The notes under the pieces are model-generated. The model was not told the DNA's origin. It saw only the letters and a list, made by a program, of their open reading frames with translations, and made no database searches. This document shows positions 1-6,849 of a stretch of DNA of 9,427 nt, in pieces. The DNA lies in contig JASHTU010000202.1 in assembly GCA_030040395.1 (NCBI GenBank), positions 1 through 9,427 of the forward strand, written 5' to 3'. The stretch comes from Acidobacteriaceae bacterium. Lineage in GTDB: Bacteria; Acidobacteriota; Terriglobia; Terriglobales; Acidobacteriaceae. The position numbers and the translations under genes are program-made. Position 1 is the first letter of the stretch. Each line of letters begins with the position of its first letter.

Positions 1-1
1 T

Positions 2-169
2 CAAGACGGTCGCAAGCTGCGCCGCTACCGGCGACGCTGGAAAGTGGAGCGACTGTTCGCGTGGATGCACAACTTCCGCAGACTGGTCACCCGTTGGGAG
101 TATCACATCGACAATTTCCTCGGGTTCGTTCATCTCGCCTGTCTCCACATGCTCCTCAGATATTTATGA
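2..169 (+). CDS. IS5-family transposase, C-terminal part (5' end outside window)
   Basis: The frame opening at base 2 reads [22 protein letters not shown] and continues to a TGA at 167-169, giving 55 residues. The block [13 protein letters not shown] matches the C-terminal Y-x2-R-x3-E signature of IS5/IS4-type DDE transposases, and the Glu in KVERLFAW is the expected third catalytic acid. These enzymes cut and rejoin the ends of their own insertion sequence. The catalytic Asp residues and the N-terminus lie to the left of the window, so I cannot say whether the gene is intact. The element should end shortly after the stop: GAGACTGGTTCTAG at 168-181 would fit a right terminal repeat ending in a CTAG-type target, but the left end needed to prove it is not visible. 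The family is clear from the C-terminal motif, and the subgroup (perhaps IS427-like) is a guess. Confidence 0.85.
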   Translation, partial: QDGRKLRRYRRRWKVERLFAWMHNFRRLVTRWEYHIDNFLGFVHLACLHMLLRYL

Positions 170-185
170 GACTGGTTCTAGTCTC
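168..185. repeat. Possible IS right end / insertion junction with 6-bp inverted repeat
   Basis: GAGACT at 168-173 and AGTCTC at 180-185 form a perfect 6-bp inverted repeat around GGTTCT. CTAG lies at 178-181. The repeat begins within the transposase stop codon and ends inside the 3' end of the convergent SelA-like gene, where an IS5-type element would be expected to end. Without the left end the exact boundary and the target duplication cannot be set. Confidence 0.35.
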
Positions 186-1578
186 CTTGCAAACGAACTG
201 CAGATTTGGAGCGTTCCGGACGCTGCGAAAGCGCCGCCTGAGACGCCTTCCTTGCACCGGTCAGCACTTGACAAAGTCTTCTGCCCACAATGATGTCCTC
301 GCCGGGCTGCAGCATCGTTGTTTCGATCCCCAGTTGATTGGGGCGGCTGTGATCTGCTCCAAAGCCACCAGGCCAGAGCCACTCCACGGACCCAGGCTTC
401 GGTGGTCCCGCCCGGGATAACACGTCGCTGGGATTTCCCCACGTTGTCATAACACTGATGCTGGGTGTTCCTTCAAGCATTTGCTGGACGCAGTCGGCCA
501 CCGTGAACCGCCATCCCTGCTCATCCCACGAAACGTTAAGCGCATGCCCCGTGTTCTTCCCAGCGGGTTCGCGGATTTTAGCCGTCACTCCTGGAACTGT
601 CTCAACTAATTTAGCAATGCGTTGTGCGCGCGCTGCCCACTCGCGGTTGAGGGCATTCTCATCCATCTTGAACCATGCCTCCACAGCGGCCAAGCACCCC
701 ATAATCTCTTCCTTGCCCACTTTCATGGGCCGGCATACCGCGCCTTCCCACGGGCTGGAATTGTAGAGGGCTGCCTCAATGAGGTCCTTCCGTCCCAGGA
801 GAAGACCACTGCACTGTGGACCGCACAACCCTTTTCCGCCGCTGAAGGTGTATAGATCGCAGCCCAGCTTGGCCCACAATTTTATATTTTCAATAGGAGG
901 GATTCCTGCAGCATCATCCAGCAGCAGGGGCACCCCGGCAGCCTTGGCAATGGCAAGATCCTTGGTGAATACACTCATCTGATCCGGGCTTCTATGTGCC
1001 CAGGACTGGGTGTAGATCATCACTGTATTGCCGGTGATTGCTTTTGTGAGTTCTTCGGGTGAATTCCCAATCACCACGAGCTTGCCGCCTGCCAGCCGGA
1101 TGGCGCTATCGAAGGAGATCCGGCCGCCCAGCATGATGACCTCATTTTTAAGCCCGGTCGTATCCGGCAATTGCCAGATTTTCTCCGGGTCGCTGCCGGC
1201 AATGCAGGCCGCTGTTGCCGAAGCGATTGCGCCCGCGGCGCCGGACGTAATCATGCCGGATTCAGCCCCCGTCAGCTCGGCCAGCCGTTTTCCGACCGCG
1301 TGCTGCAAATCGAAGATGTTCACGAAATGCAGCGATGCTTCTTCCTGAGCGGCCTTTACTTCAGGCAGCTCGAGGGTGGCGCTGATATAGGTCCATGGGC
1401 CGCGCGCGTTGATCAGCGGCTTGACGCCGAGACGCGTGTAGATATTTTCCTTTGCTCGCCTCTCCACCGCGCTCCAGCCCGCGCCGAACGCTTCCTGAAC
1501 ATTGATCTGGGCCAGCAAGGGCAGGGCAGCAGCCCACTTCACAAAGTTTCTTCGGTTGGCTAAGAATTTAGTTCCCAT
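178..1578 (-). CDS. Tat-exported SelA/DgaE-like PLP-dependent enzyme (aminotransferase class V fold)
   Basis: 466 residues. The start at 1576-1578 has a strong ribosome site, GGAGG at 1583-1587, four bases upstream. Residues 1-33 form a twin-arginine signal: NRRNFVKW, then the hydrophobic stretch AAALPLLA and a possible cut near FGA (31-33). The rest is a SelA-like fold-type I PLP enzyme. LLLDDAAG (218-225) carries the Asp expected to hold the pyridine nitrogen, and FSGGKGLCGPQCSGLLLGR (245-263) carries the Schiff-base lysine K249 (codon 832-834). This SGGK-x-x-x-GPQ form is typical of the SelA-related group that includes D-glucosaminate-6-phosphate ammonia-lyase (DgaE), not of true selenocysteine synthase. 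The reaction is probably a beta-elimination or lyase step; the substrate is unknown. The hexosaminidase upstream suggests amino sugars. The last 15 residues after AALS have no counterpart in the decayed copy just upstream, and the stop falls in the CTAG at the presumed IS edge, so the C-terminus may not be native. Confidence 0.85.
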   Translation of the reverse strand: MGTKFLANRRNFVKWAAALPLLAQINVQEAFGAGWSAVERRAKENIYTRLGVKPLINARGPWTYISATLELPEVKAAQEEASLHFVNIFDLQHAVGKRLAELTGAESGMITSGAAGAIASATAACIAGSDPEKIWQLPDTTGLKNEVIMLGGRISFDSAIRLAGGKLVVIGNSPEELTKAITGNTVMIYTQSWAHRSPDQMSVFTKDLAIAKAAGVPLLLDDAAGIPPIENIKLWAKLGCDLYTFSGGKGLCGPQCSGLLLGRKDLIEAALYNSSPWEGAVCRPMKVGKEEIMGCLAAVEAWFKMDENALNREWAARAQRIAKLVETVPGVTAKIREPAGKNTGHALNVSWDEQGWRFTVADCVQQMLEGTPSISVMTTWGNPSDVLSRAGPPKPGSVEWLWPGGFGADHSRPNQLGIETTMLQPGEDIIVGRRLCQVLTGARKASQAALSQRPERSKSAVRLQGD

Positions 1579-1582
1579 GGTT

Positions 1583-1587
1583 CCTCC
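1583..1587 (-). promoter_or_regulatory. Ribosome binding site of the SelA-like gene
   Basis: Read on the minus strand this is GGAGG followed by AACC and then ATG. It fixes the start at 1578 and shows that the gene is translated independently of the broken copy upstream. Confidence 0.7.
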
Positions 1588-1613
1588 ATTCGGAGTTTCT
1601 AAGACTTACTACG

Positions 1614-2062
1614 TTAGGAAAGCGCCACCTGCGACGCCTTCCTTGCAGCGGACAATACTTGACAAAGTCTTCTGCCCACAATGATGTCCTCACCGGGCCG
1701 TAGCGTCGTCGTTTCGATCTCGAGTTGATTGGGGCGGCTGGGATTTGCGCCAAAACCAGAAGGCCAGGGCCACTCCACCGCTCCAGGCCTTGGTGGTCCC
1801 AGCCGGGATAACAGATCGCCAGGATCCCCCCACGTTGTCATAACACTCATGCTGCGTGTTCCGTCAACCATTTTCGGCACGCAGTCGGCCACAGCGAACC
1901 GCCATTCTTGCTGGTAAGCGTACACCCGCTGTGCTTCTCAGCGGGATGGCGGATTTGAGCAGTCACTCCTGGAACAGTCGCAACTGGTTTTGCAGTGCGT
2001 TGCGCGCGCGCTGTCTACTCGCGGTTGAGGGCATTCTCACCCATCTTGAACCGTGCCTCCAC
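1614..2062 (-). pseudogene. Decayed partial duplicate of the SelA-like gene (3' third only)
   Basis: Bases from about 1618 to 2062 align with about 227-685 of the intact gene; the first 150 bases agree at well over four in five by eye. The copy starts at codons matching VEAWFKM (residue 299 of the intact protein) and runs to a TAA at 1614-1616, directly after the shared ARKASQxALS. It is broken in two ways. The Trp codon after NRE (637-639 in the intact gene) is TAG here (2015-2017, minus strand). A 13-bp stretch (522-534 in the intact gene, coding part of NVSWDE) is missing at about 1912/1913, shifting the frame. An open frame of 103 codons (1614-1925) survives below the deletion but lacks the PLP lysine and all of the N-terminal two thirds. 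It is a relic of a tandem paralogue that lost its 5' part, probably before the disabling changes accumulated. The opposite order is also possible. Confidence 0.85.
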
Positions 2063-2093
2063 CCGGCGCCGGACGCCAAGAGTTACGGTCATT

Positions 2094-2120
2094 CCCGGCG
2101 GTTGAATTTTCAACGCCCGG
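2094..2120 (-). repeat. Strong stem-loop over the hexosaminidase stop codon
   Basis: GTTGAA (2101-2106) and TTCAAC (2109-2114) are perfect complements. With G2100 bulged, GGC (2097-2099) pairs with GCC (2115-2117), and CC/GG pair further out. The stop codon (2110-2112) lies inside the stem. There is no T-run on either side, so this is not a textbook intrinsic terminator. It could act in transcript-end stability or termination, or be a short palindromic repeat. Confidence 0.4.
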
Positions 2121-4335
2121 ACGTTGGCCCGGAGGAGGGTCCGGAGGAAGGCGCGGATCCTTCAGGGGCGACGGAAGGCAATCCCAGGGACGCGGGAGCG
2201 GGCAGATCCTTGCCGTTGTTCCAGTCGCGAATCCCGGCCGCAAAGGCGTTGGCCCGCTGCTGCCAGCGGTCGATGGCCAAATCGTACCGGACGGTGACAT
2301 TGTTCAGCCAATTAGGGCGGTTCTCGCTGAGCCAGACCTGGCTGTACTCGCCTTTCAGCGCCGAAAACGCATCGCGCAAGTCCTGGCAGCGGCCCACGTT
2401 GCTGCTGATTTCGTCGAGCTGATTGTTGATGGTCTTTTGCTGGGTCTTGTCGTGCTGGTGGGGCAGAATCTGGGCGTAGGAAGTGGCGATTTCATTGGCG
2501 AGCTCGAACTTCATCCCGATGAGGTCGAGGCGGCGCGCGCCCAAATCCATGGCCGTGACGGCGTCGGGTTCGCCCAGCCCAAAATTTTGCTGTCGCGCCT
2601 GAGCGAGCAGAACAATGGCTTTTTCGGCGTGTACGCGCAGGTCCTGGGCCATGGGCAGCAACTTGGCTGAAGCCTCCTGGCCCTGCGAGCTCCAGGGATC
2701 GAGCCAGAAGAGGGTGTCGCTGGACATGCCGGTTTTGGCGTTCACGATGTCTCCCTGGGAAGCCATCAACTCCTTTTCGGCGGCGTTGATGTCGCCAGAT
2801 GGATCGCGATGAAAATCCTGGGCGTAGGCATCCTGGTAGTTGGCGATGTTGCTGGCGCCGGGCTGCCACGCAGCCGCCGCGCCGAAAAGGACGCCGTACC
2901 AATCCATGTTGAAGAGTCCTTCGCCGTCATCGTTCCAAACCGTGGTGAGGGCTCCGGTCGAGCCCAACCGCTGACCGTCGCTGATAAAGCCTTGAATATT
3001 CCAAAGCGCGGTTCTTTCTACCGGATAGACCTCGTTCCAGTTGGCGTCGCCGGGCGCGACCCAGGTTTGAATGCCGTTCTTGGAGAACGGCTGGATGAGC
3101 TTGTCGAAGCCCGTCGAATCCCAGTAGTCCCAAGGCACGGCGATCATGTCTTTGGGCAGTGCAGAGACGGCGTCGGGGTTTTCGTCGCCGATGTCGCCCC
3201 AGAAGAGGAGCCGCCGGTGGAGCGGCGCAAGGGTGTCGTGGATCTGCTTGAGGAACGAGACATACACAGGGCCGTAGCCCTGTTGCTCCACCTGATCGTG
3301 GGTGCGACCGAGGCCGAGATCGAAGGTTTCATCGGCCCCGATGTGGATAAACGGGGAGGGAAACTCTTGCGCGATTTGGGTGAACCAATCCTTGATAAGG
3401 GGCAGGCTGCCGGGCTGGCCGGGCGCGAGAACGTCGCCGTGCGGAGTCTCGGCGTCGTCCTGATAAAGGTCGTATTTGAGCACCTGGTGGAGATGGCCGA
3501 AAGCCTCCTGCTCGGGCACGATGGTGACGTGATACTGGCGGGCGTAGGCCACCAGATCCGCAACCTCAGCGGGGGTGAGCGAGCTGCCCGGCGGCGCGGA
3601 CAAGGGCTGGCCGGGATAAAGGAGGGTATTTTCAAAATACGGTGAATAAATGTTGATTTTGAAGGAGGCGAAGACGCGAATCTGGTGCTTTTGGAAATCG
3701 AGGGTGGGGAACGGCCCGCGGGAGAGATCGTCGTCGATGCCGCGGTATTGCATGGCGGGCCAGTCGCGGACCGTGCCGGTGGGCAGGACGCGGGGTTGCC
3801 CGGGAAGCGGAAGTAACTGCTTGAAGGTCTGCACGCCGTAAAACACGCCGGAGCCGGTATCGCCCACGATGTAGGCCTCGTGAGAGCCGATGGCCAGCGC
3901 ATAACCCTCCGATTCCATGGCCGGATCGAAGGCCAGCTTGTTGCGCGCAAGAACAGTCTTGGCTTCAGGCGTGCCGGTGCGCAACAAGGTAACGCGGTAG
4001 AGGCCAACGGCGGAGCCGCCCGGAGTAAGCTGCTTGAGGGCGTCTTCGAGATCGTGCGCGGCAAATTGGTCTTCCGGCGCGCGCCCGGGCACATCCACAA
4101 TGACTCTCGCCGGCAGATCCGTTTGCCCGTCGAGATTGGCTTCGCGCGGCGCAGGCAGCAGGTGCGACTGAAGCTGATTCTGGACTTGCGGCTGGCTCTG
4201 AGCCGGGGCGGCGGGGGGAACGGCAAAACTGAGACAGAGGACGAGAACCGCCAAGGCAAAGAATCGGAGAGCAAAAGGCCCGGTTCTGGGGCCGAATGGG
4301 AATGGGAAAGTGGGAGAACGATCGAGGCGCAGCAT
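2110..4335 (-). CDS. Secreted family-20 glycoside hydrolase (beta-N-acetylhexosaminidase)
   Basis: 741 residues from the start I prefer. It should remove terminal GlcNAc or GalNAc from chitin, peptidoglycan or glycan fragments in the periplasm or outside the cell. Residues 1-45 look like a signal peptide: an Arg-containing N-region, the hydrophobic core ALRFFALAVLVLCLSFAV, then APA before Gln46. A GH20b-type N-terminal domain covers about 55-190, and the barrel about 193-495. It holds RGIDDDLSR (198-206) and HIGADE (331-336, bases 3328-3345), whose Asp335-Glu336 pair is the GH20 catalytic signature: Glu as acid, Asp orienting the substrate acetamido group. The region from about 550 to 705 is mainly helical, and the end is a Ser/Gly/Pro-rich tail. 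An ATG at 4395 would add 20 residues but has no ribosome site and overlaps a likely -10 element. GGAGGG at 4345-4350 supports 4335. The divergent sugar porter suggests a shared uptake role. Substrate is inferred from the family. Confidence 0.88.
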   Translation of the reverse strand: MLRLDRSPTFPFPFGPRTGPFALRFFALAVLVLCLSFAVPPAAPAQSQPQVQNQLQSHLLPAPREANLDGQTDLPARVIVDVPGRAPEDQFAAHDLEDALKQLTPGGSAVGLYRVTLLRTGTPEAKTVLARNKLAFDPAMESEGYALAIGSHEAYIVGDTGSGVFYGVQTFKQLLPLPGQPRVLPTGTVRDWPAMQYRGIDDDLSRGPFPTLDFQKHQIRVFASFKINIYSPYFENTLLYPGQPLSAPPGSSLTPAEVADLVAYARQYHVTIVPEQEAFGHLHQVLKYDLYQDDAETPHGDVLAPGQPGSLPLIKDWFTQIAQEFPSPFIHIGADETFDLGLGRTHDQVEQQGYGPVYVSFLKQIHDTLAPLHRRLLFWGDIGDENPDAVSALPKDMIAVPWDYWDSTGFDKLIQPFSKNGIQTWVAPGDANWNEVYPVERTALWNIQGFISDGQRLGSTGALTTVWNDDGEGLFNMDWYGVLFGAAAAWQPGASNIANYQDAYAQDFHRDPSGDINAAEKELMASQGDIVNAKTGMSSDTLFWLDPWSSQGQEASAKLLPMAQDLRVHAEKAIVLLAQARQQNFGLGEPDAVTAMDLGARRLDLIGMKFELANEIATSYAQILPHQHDKTQQKTINNQLDEISSNVGRCQDLRDAFSALKGEYSQVWLSENRPNWLNNVTVRYDLAIDRWQQRANAFAAGIRDWNNGKDLPAPASLGLPSVAPEGSAPSSGPSSGPTSGR

Positions 4336-4344
4336 CAAAAGCGA

Positions 4345-4350
4345 CCCTCC
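4345..4350 (-). promoter_or_regulatory. Ribosome binding site of the GH20 gene
   Basis: GGAGGG on the minus strand lies nine bases before the ATG at 4333-4335. The upstream in-frame ATG at 4393-4395 has no such sequence, so this site decides the start. Confidence 0.6.
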
Positions 4351-4393
4351 TTGGTTGCAGCCCAAAAAATGAGCGTTTGAATCCGATACGATC

Positions 4394-4399
4394 ATTGTA
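4394..4399 (-). promoter_or_regulatory. Possible -10 element of the GH20 promoter
   Basis: TACAAT on the minus strand matches the sigma-70 -10 consensus at five of six bases. No good -35 hexamer stands 16-18 bases upstream. Transcription would begin near 4387, inside the longer reading frame, which argues for the internal start at 4335. Confidence 0.35.
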
Positions 4400-4600
4400 G
4401 ACTAAGTTGGCGCGGTTACTTCAGCTCACAGTTTGTGGCAGAGCGGGGATTTTGGAAAAGCCAATCCTCAGGGGCCGAGACCCTCATCGATTCCTGAGAC
4501 CATACGGCACGACGCAAATCTTGGCCTTTCAAAAACCAGACTTCCGCCACCCGTTGATCGTTGAGACGCTGCGCTGCACCGAAAGCAGTGAGAGAGACAG

Positions 4601-4608
4601 AGGAAGGA
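4601..4608 (+). promoter_or_regulatory. Ribosome binding site of the MFS gene
   Basis: AGGAAGGA lies six bases before the ATG at 4615-4617. The reading frame stays open upstream to a TTG at 4561, but nothing there resembles a ribosome site, so 4615 is the start. Confidence 0.65.
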
Positions 4609-4614
4609 TCCCAA

Positions 4615-6435
4615 ATGGCCGCCACCGGCTCAACAAGCGCTGCTCATGCCTTCGAATCCGCCTCGACGCGCCGCTATAATACGATTCTCCTCCTGGTCGC
4701 CGGGCTTGGTGGCCTGCTTTACGGCATCGACGTAGGTATTATCGGTGGGGCGCTGCCGTATTTGGAAGCCACATCGGGGCTGACCGCCGCGCAGCTTTCG
4801 GTGGTTGTGGCGGCGGTGCTGCTGGGCAGCGTGTTTTCTACCCTGTTCGCCGGCCTGCTTGCGGATTGGATGGGGCGCAAGCGGCTGATGATTCTCAGCG
4901 GCCTCACCTTCGTGCTGAGCATTCCGGTGATCGCTCTGTCGCACGGCTACGGCCCGCTGTTTTCCGGGCGCCTCCTCCAGGGTGTCAGCGCGGGCCTGGT
5001 GGGCGTGGTGGTTCCGCTCTACCTTGCCGAATGCCTGGGGGCTTCAAACCGCGGCAAAGGCACGGGCATATTCCAGTGGATGCTGACGCTGGGAATCGTA
5101 GCCGCCGCGCTGTTCGGCATTTATTTCAGCTATCGCGTGGAAGCGGTAGCGAGGGCTGCCGACGCCGCGACCCTGTTCCATTTCAAAGACCAGGCGTGGC
5201 GCAGGATCTTCTGGGTTTCTCTACCCCCCGGCGCCCTCTTTGTGCTGGGAAGCCTGCTGGTGACCGAGTCGCCGCGCTGGCTCTTCCGCCGCGGCGACAA
5301 GGAGCGCGCCTACGCTGCGCTGCGGCGCTCGCGTAGCCCGGAGCTGGCCGCATTGGAGCTCGAAGAGATGGAGGCAACGGCTCACGCCGCCGAGGCCACG
5401 CGAGGCGAGAAGATCGGCGGGAAGGTCAGGGATTCGCTGCTGCGGCGCAAGTACGTGATCCCGTTTGTGCTGGCGTGCGTCATCCTGTTCTGCAACACGG
5501 CCACCGGGGTGAACTCGATTATCGGGTACAACACCGGCATTCTTCTGCAGAGCGGGCTCAACGATCTCTATGCGCATTGGGGCTACGTGATCTTCACGAT
5601 GGTCAACTTTCTGATCACTACCATCGGCATGATGCTGGTGGACCGCAAGGGCCGGCGGTTCCTGCTGGTGCTGGGCACAAGCGGCGTGATCGCATCCCTG
5701 CTCTCAGTGGGGATCCTGTTTAAGACTACGGAAAGCGCGACCGTGGATTGCCGCACGGCGGTGCAGGCCATGGTGGGTTCGGGCGACGGACTGAGCTTGC
5801 GCTTCGACCAAGCGGCCGCGAGCAGGCTGCTGGCGGCCGCGCATTATGTCGGCAGCGCCATTGACGACCGGCGCGCCTCACTGGCCATCATTTATTCCTA
5901 CGGCGATTTCACCGCGGCCACCAGTTATGTCCGCTCCGACGATCGCGCCACCGCGCCCATTGAAATCACTCGGGCGAGCTGCGTTCCCACCAACAAGGTG
6001 GAAGCTTTTTTCAAAGATCCCTTCGCAAATTTGGACGCCGCGCGCACCGCGCCCTTGAAGATCGATAAAGCTCTGGTGGGCCGCGTGCCCGGCGAGGCTC
6101 ATGGCTGGATCGTGGCTCTGGGCCTCTACGCGTTCATGGCCTTTTACGCGGTGGGGCCCGGGGTGTGCGTGTGGCTGGCGCTCTCGGAGTTGATGCCGAC
6201 GCGCATCCGCTCCAACGGGATGAGCATTGCGCTGGTGATCAACCAACTGGTTTCGACAACCCTGGCCGGGATTTTTCTCCCCTTTGTGAGCCGGTATGGC
6301 TACTCGTCGATGTTCTTCCTCTTCGCCGGCTTCACGTTGGTGTACCTGCTGACCGCGGCGCTGTTTTTGCCCGAGACCAAGGGCAAGACGCTCGAAGAGA
6401 TCGAAGCGTACTTTGAGGCGCGGCCCGCAAGCTGA
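4615..6435 (+). CDS. Sugar-porter family MFS transporter with a long loop between TM9 and TM10
   Basis: 606 residues, about 100-150 longer than usual for the family. It is an inner-membrane carrier, probably a proton symporter for a sugar or related small polar solute. Family marks appear in order: GIDVGIIGGALPYL in TM1 (about 22-47), DWMGRKR after TM2 (84-90), the TM4 segment VPLYLAE, TESPRWLFRRGD after TM6 (from 217), DRKGRR after TM8 (343-348), PTRIRSNG after TM10 (from 528) and PETKGKTLEEIE after TM12 (from 586). The usual TM7 QQxTGxN is NTATGVN here (294-300), so two Gln that contact sugar in characterised porters are replaced. Loop 5-6 is extended (about 173-195). Residues 370-495 (bases 5722-6099) form a hydrophilic insert between TM9 and TM10, on the periplasmic side by family topology, with Cys379 and Cys456. 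The divergent GH20 gene suggests import of its products; specificity is not proven. Confidence 0.88.
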   Translation: MAATGSTSAAHAFESASTRRYNTILLLVAGLGGLLYGIDVGIIGGALPYLEATSGLTAAQLSVVVAAVLLGSVFSTLFAGLLADWMGRKRLMILSGLTFVLSIPVIALSHGYGPLFSGRLLQGVSAGLVGVVVPLYLAECLGASNRGKGTGIFQWMLTLGIVAAALFGIYFSYRVEAVARAADAATLFHFKDQAWRRIFWVSLPPGALFVLGSLLVTESPRWLFRRGDKERAYAALRRSRSPELAALELEEMEATAHAAEATRGEKIGGKVRDSLLRRKYVIPFVLACVILFCNTATGVNSIIGYNTGILLQSGLNDLYAHWGYVIFTMVNFLITTIGMMLVDRKGRRFLLVLGTSGVIASLLSVGILFKTTESATVDCRTAVQAMVGSGDGLSLRFDQAAASRLLAAAHYVGSAIDDRRASLAIIYSYGDFTAATSYVRSDDRATAPIEITRASCVPTNKVEAFFKDPFANLDAARTAPLKIDKALVGRVPGEAHGWIVALGLYAFMAFYAVGPGVCVWLALSELMPTRIRSNGMSIALVINQLVSTTLAGIFLPFVSRYGYSSMFFLFAGFTLVYLLTAALFLPETKGKTLEEIEAYFEARPAS

Positions 6436-6721
6436 GCATCGCCCCAACCCGCGCCATTTCCACCGCTTCTCCTAGCCCGCAATCTGCTGGCAAGTCGCCT
6501 GGCCGGGGCGAAGCATATTCGCAGTAGAGAGCGGCGTTACTGGAGAGGTCTCAGAAAATCCCTTGACATTGGGCCATTTCAGGCGTTAAGTAGTCGCACG
6601 GCACGTCCCCCCTGCCTGTCGGGCCACCCTGAATCCAATTTGCGCCATGGCCGCTTCCCCGGAGGCGACGGCGGAATACTGGCGCGGACGCGGAGAGGAA
6701 ATTCCGTTTCAGTGCGTTTGT

Positions 6722-6753
6722 CCACGCCGCATGCGGAAAAATGCCGGCGTAGG
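6722..6753. repeat. REP-like imperfect palindrome / hairpin
   Basis: ACGCCGCAT (6724-6732) pairs with ATGCCGGCGT (6741-6750) with a single bulged C, around the loop GCGGAAAA. CC (6722-6723) and GG (6752-6753) extend it past a bulged A. CCGCATGCGG (6727-6736) is also a perfect palindrome. The minus strand reads MPAYAGIF, a peptide I associate with spurious reading frames over short palindromic intergenic repeats. Only one copy is seen here, so repeat status is an inference. Confidence 0.4.
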
Positions 6754-6849
6754 CGGGCAAAAGAATAGTGCAGTTATGTGACCAACACTTAAATGTTCCC
6801 CCAAAAGAGCTGTTTGTGAAGATGGAACGAACAGGTGGGCAGGAACGCT

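Larger units (their letters stand above)
4336..4614. promoter_or_regulatory. Divergent intergenic region between GH20 and MFS genes
   Basis: These 279 bases separate two divergent starts and must hold both promoters. The GH20 side has the TACAAT at 4394-4399. Near the middle, GGGGATT (4445-4451) pairs with AATCCTC (4463-4469), continued by GG/CC around the loop AAAAG. This is a nine-pair stem with a TT bulge and one G-T pair. Two copies of CYGAGACC (4475-4482 and 4494-4501) lie 19 bases apart in the same direction and could be paired regulator contacts. I found no convincing sigma-70 pair for the MFS gene and no coding sequence. Confidence 0.4.

Noticed and set aside
178..1578. True selenocysteine synthase (SelA)
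   Set aside because: The active-site segment reads SGGKGLCGPQ, not the DKLLGGPQ type of SelA. It has a Tat signal, and no selenium gene lies nearby.
2053..3645. Long plus-strand open frames (2053-2670, 2809-3645)
   Set aside because: They are antisense to the well-supported GH20 gene and show no motif or ribosome site.
4182..4215. Lipoprotein lipobox at LVLC in the GH20 signal peptide
   Set aside because: The residue before Cys is Leu rather than Gly, Ala or Ser, and a good Ala-x-Ala cleavage site follows.
3144..4274. 376-codon open frame on the minus strand
   Set aside because: It lies in another frame of the hexosaminidase gene. Its translation is Ser/Pro/Arg-rich with no domain, as expected from a GC-rich shadow frame.
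2110..4335. GH84 O-GlcNAcase instead of GH20
   Set aside because: GH84 uses an Asp-Asp pair, whereas this protein has the GH20 HxGADE with an Asp-Glu pair.
5878..6447. 189-codon minus-strand open frame
   Set aside because: It is antisense to the C-terminal part of the MFS gene, is His/Arg/Gly-rich, and has no recognisable domain.
6563..6591. Promoter with a perfect TTGACA
   Set aside because: No -10 better than three of six stands at 16-18 bases, and the nearest gene start is 270 bases away.
6551..6760. 69-codon minus-strand frame MPAYAGIFPHAAWTN...
   Set aside because: The start falls in a palindromic hairpin, there is no ribosome site or domain, and the composition is Arg/Gly-rich. I treat it as a spurious frame over a repeat.
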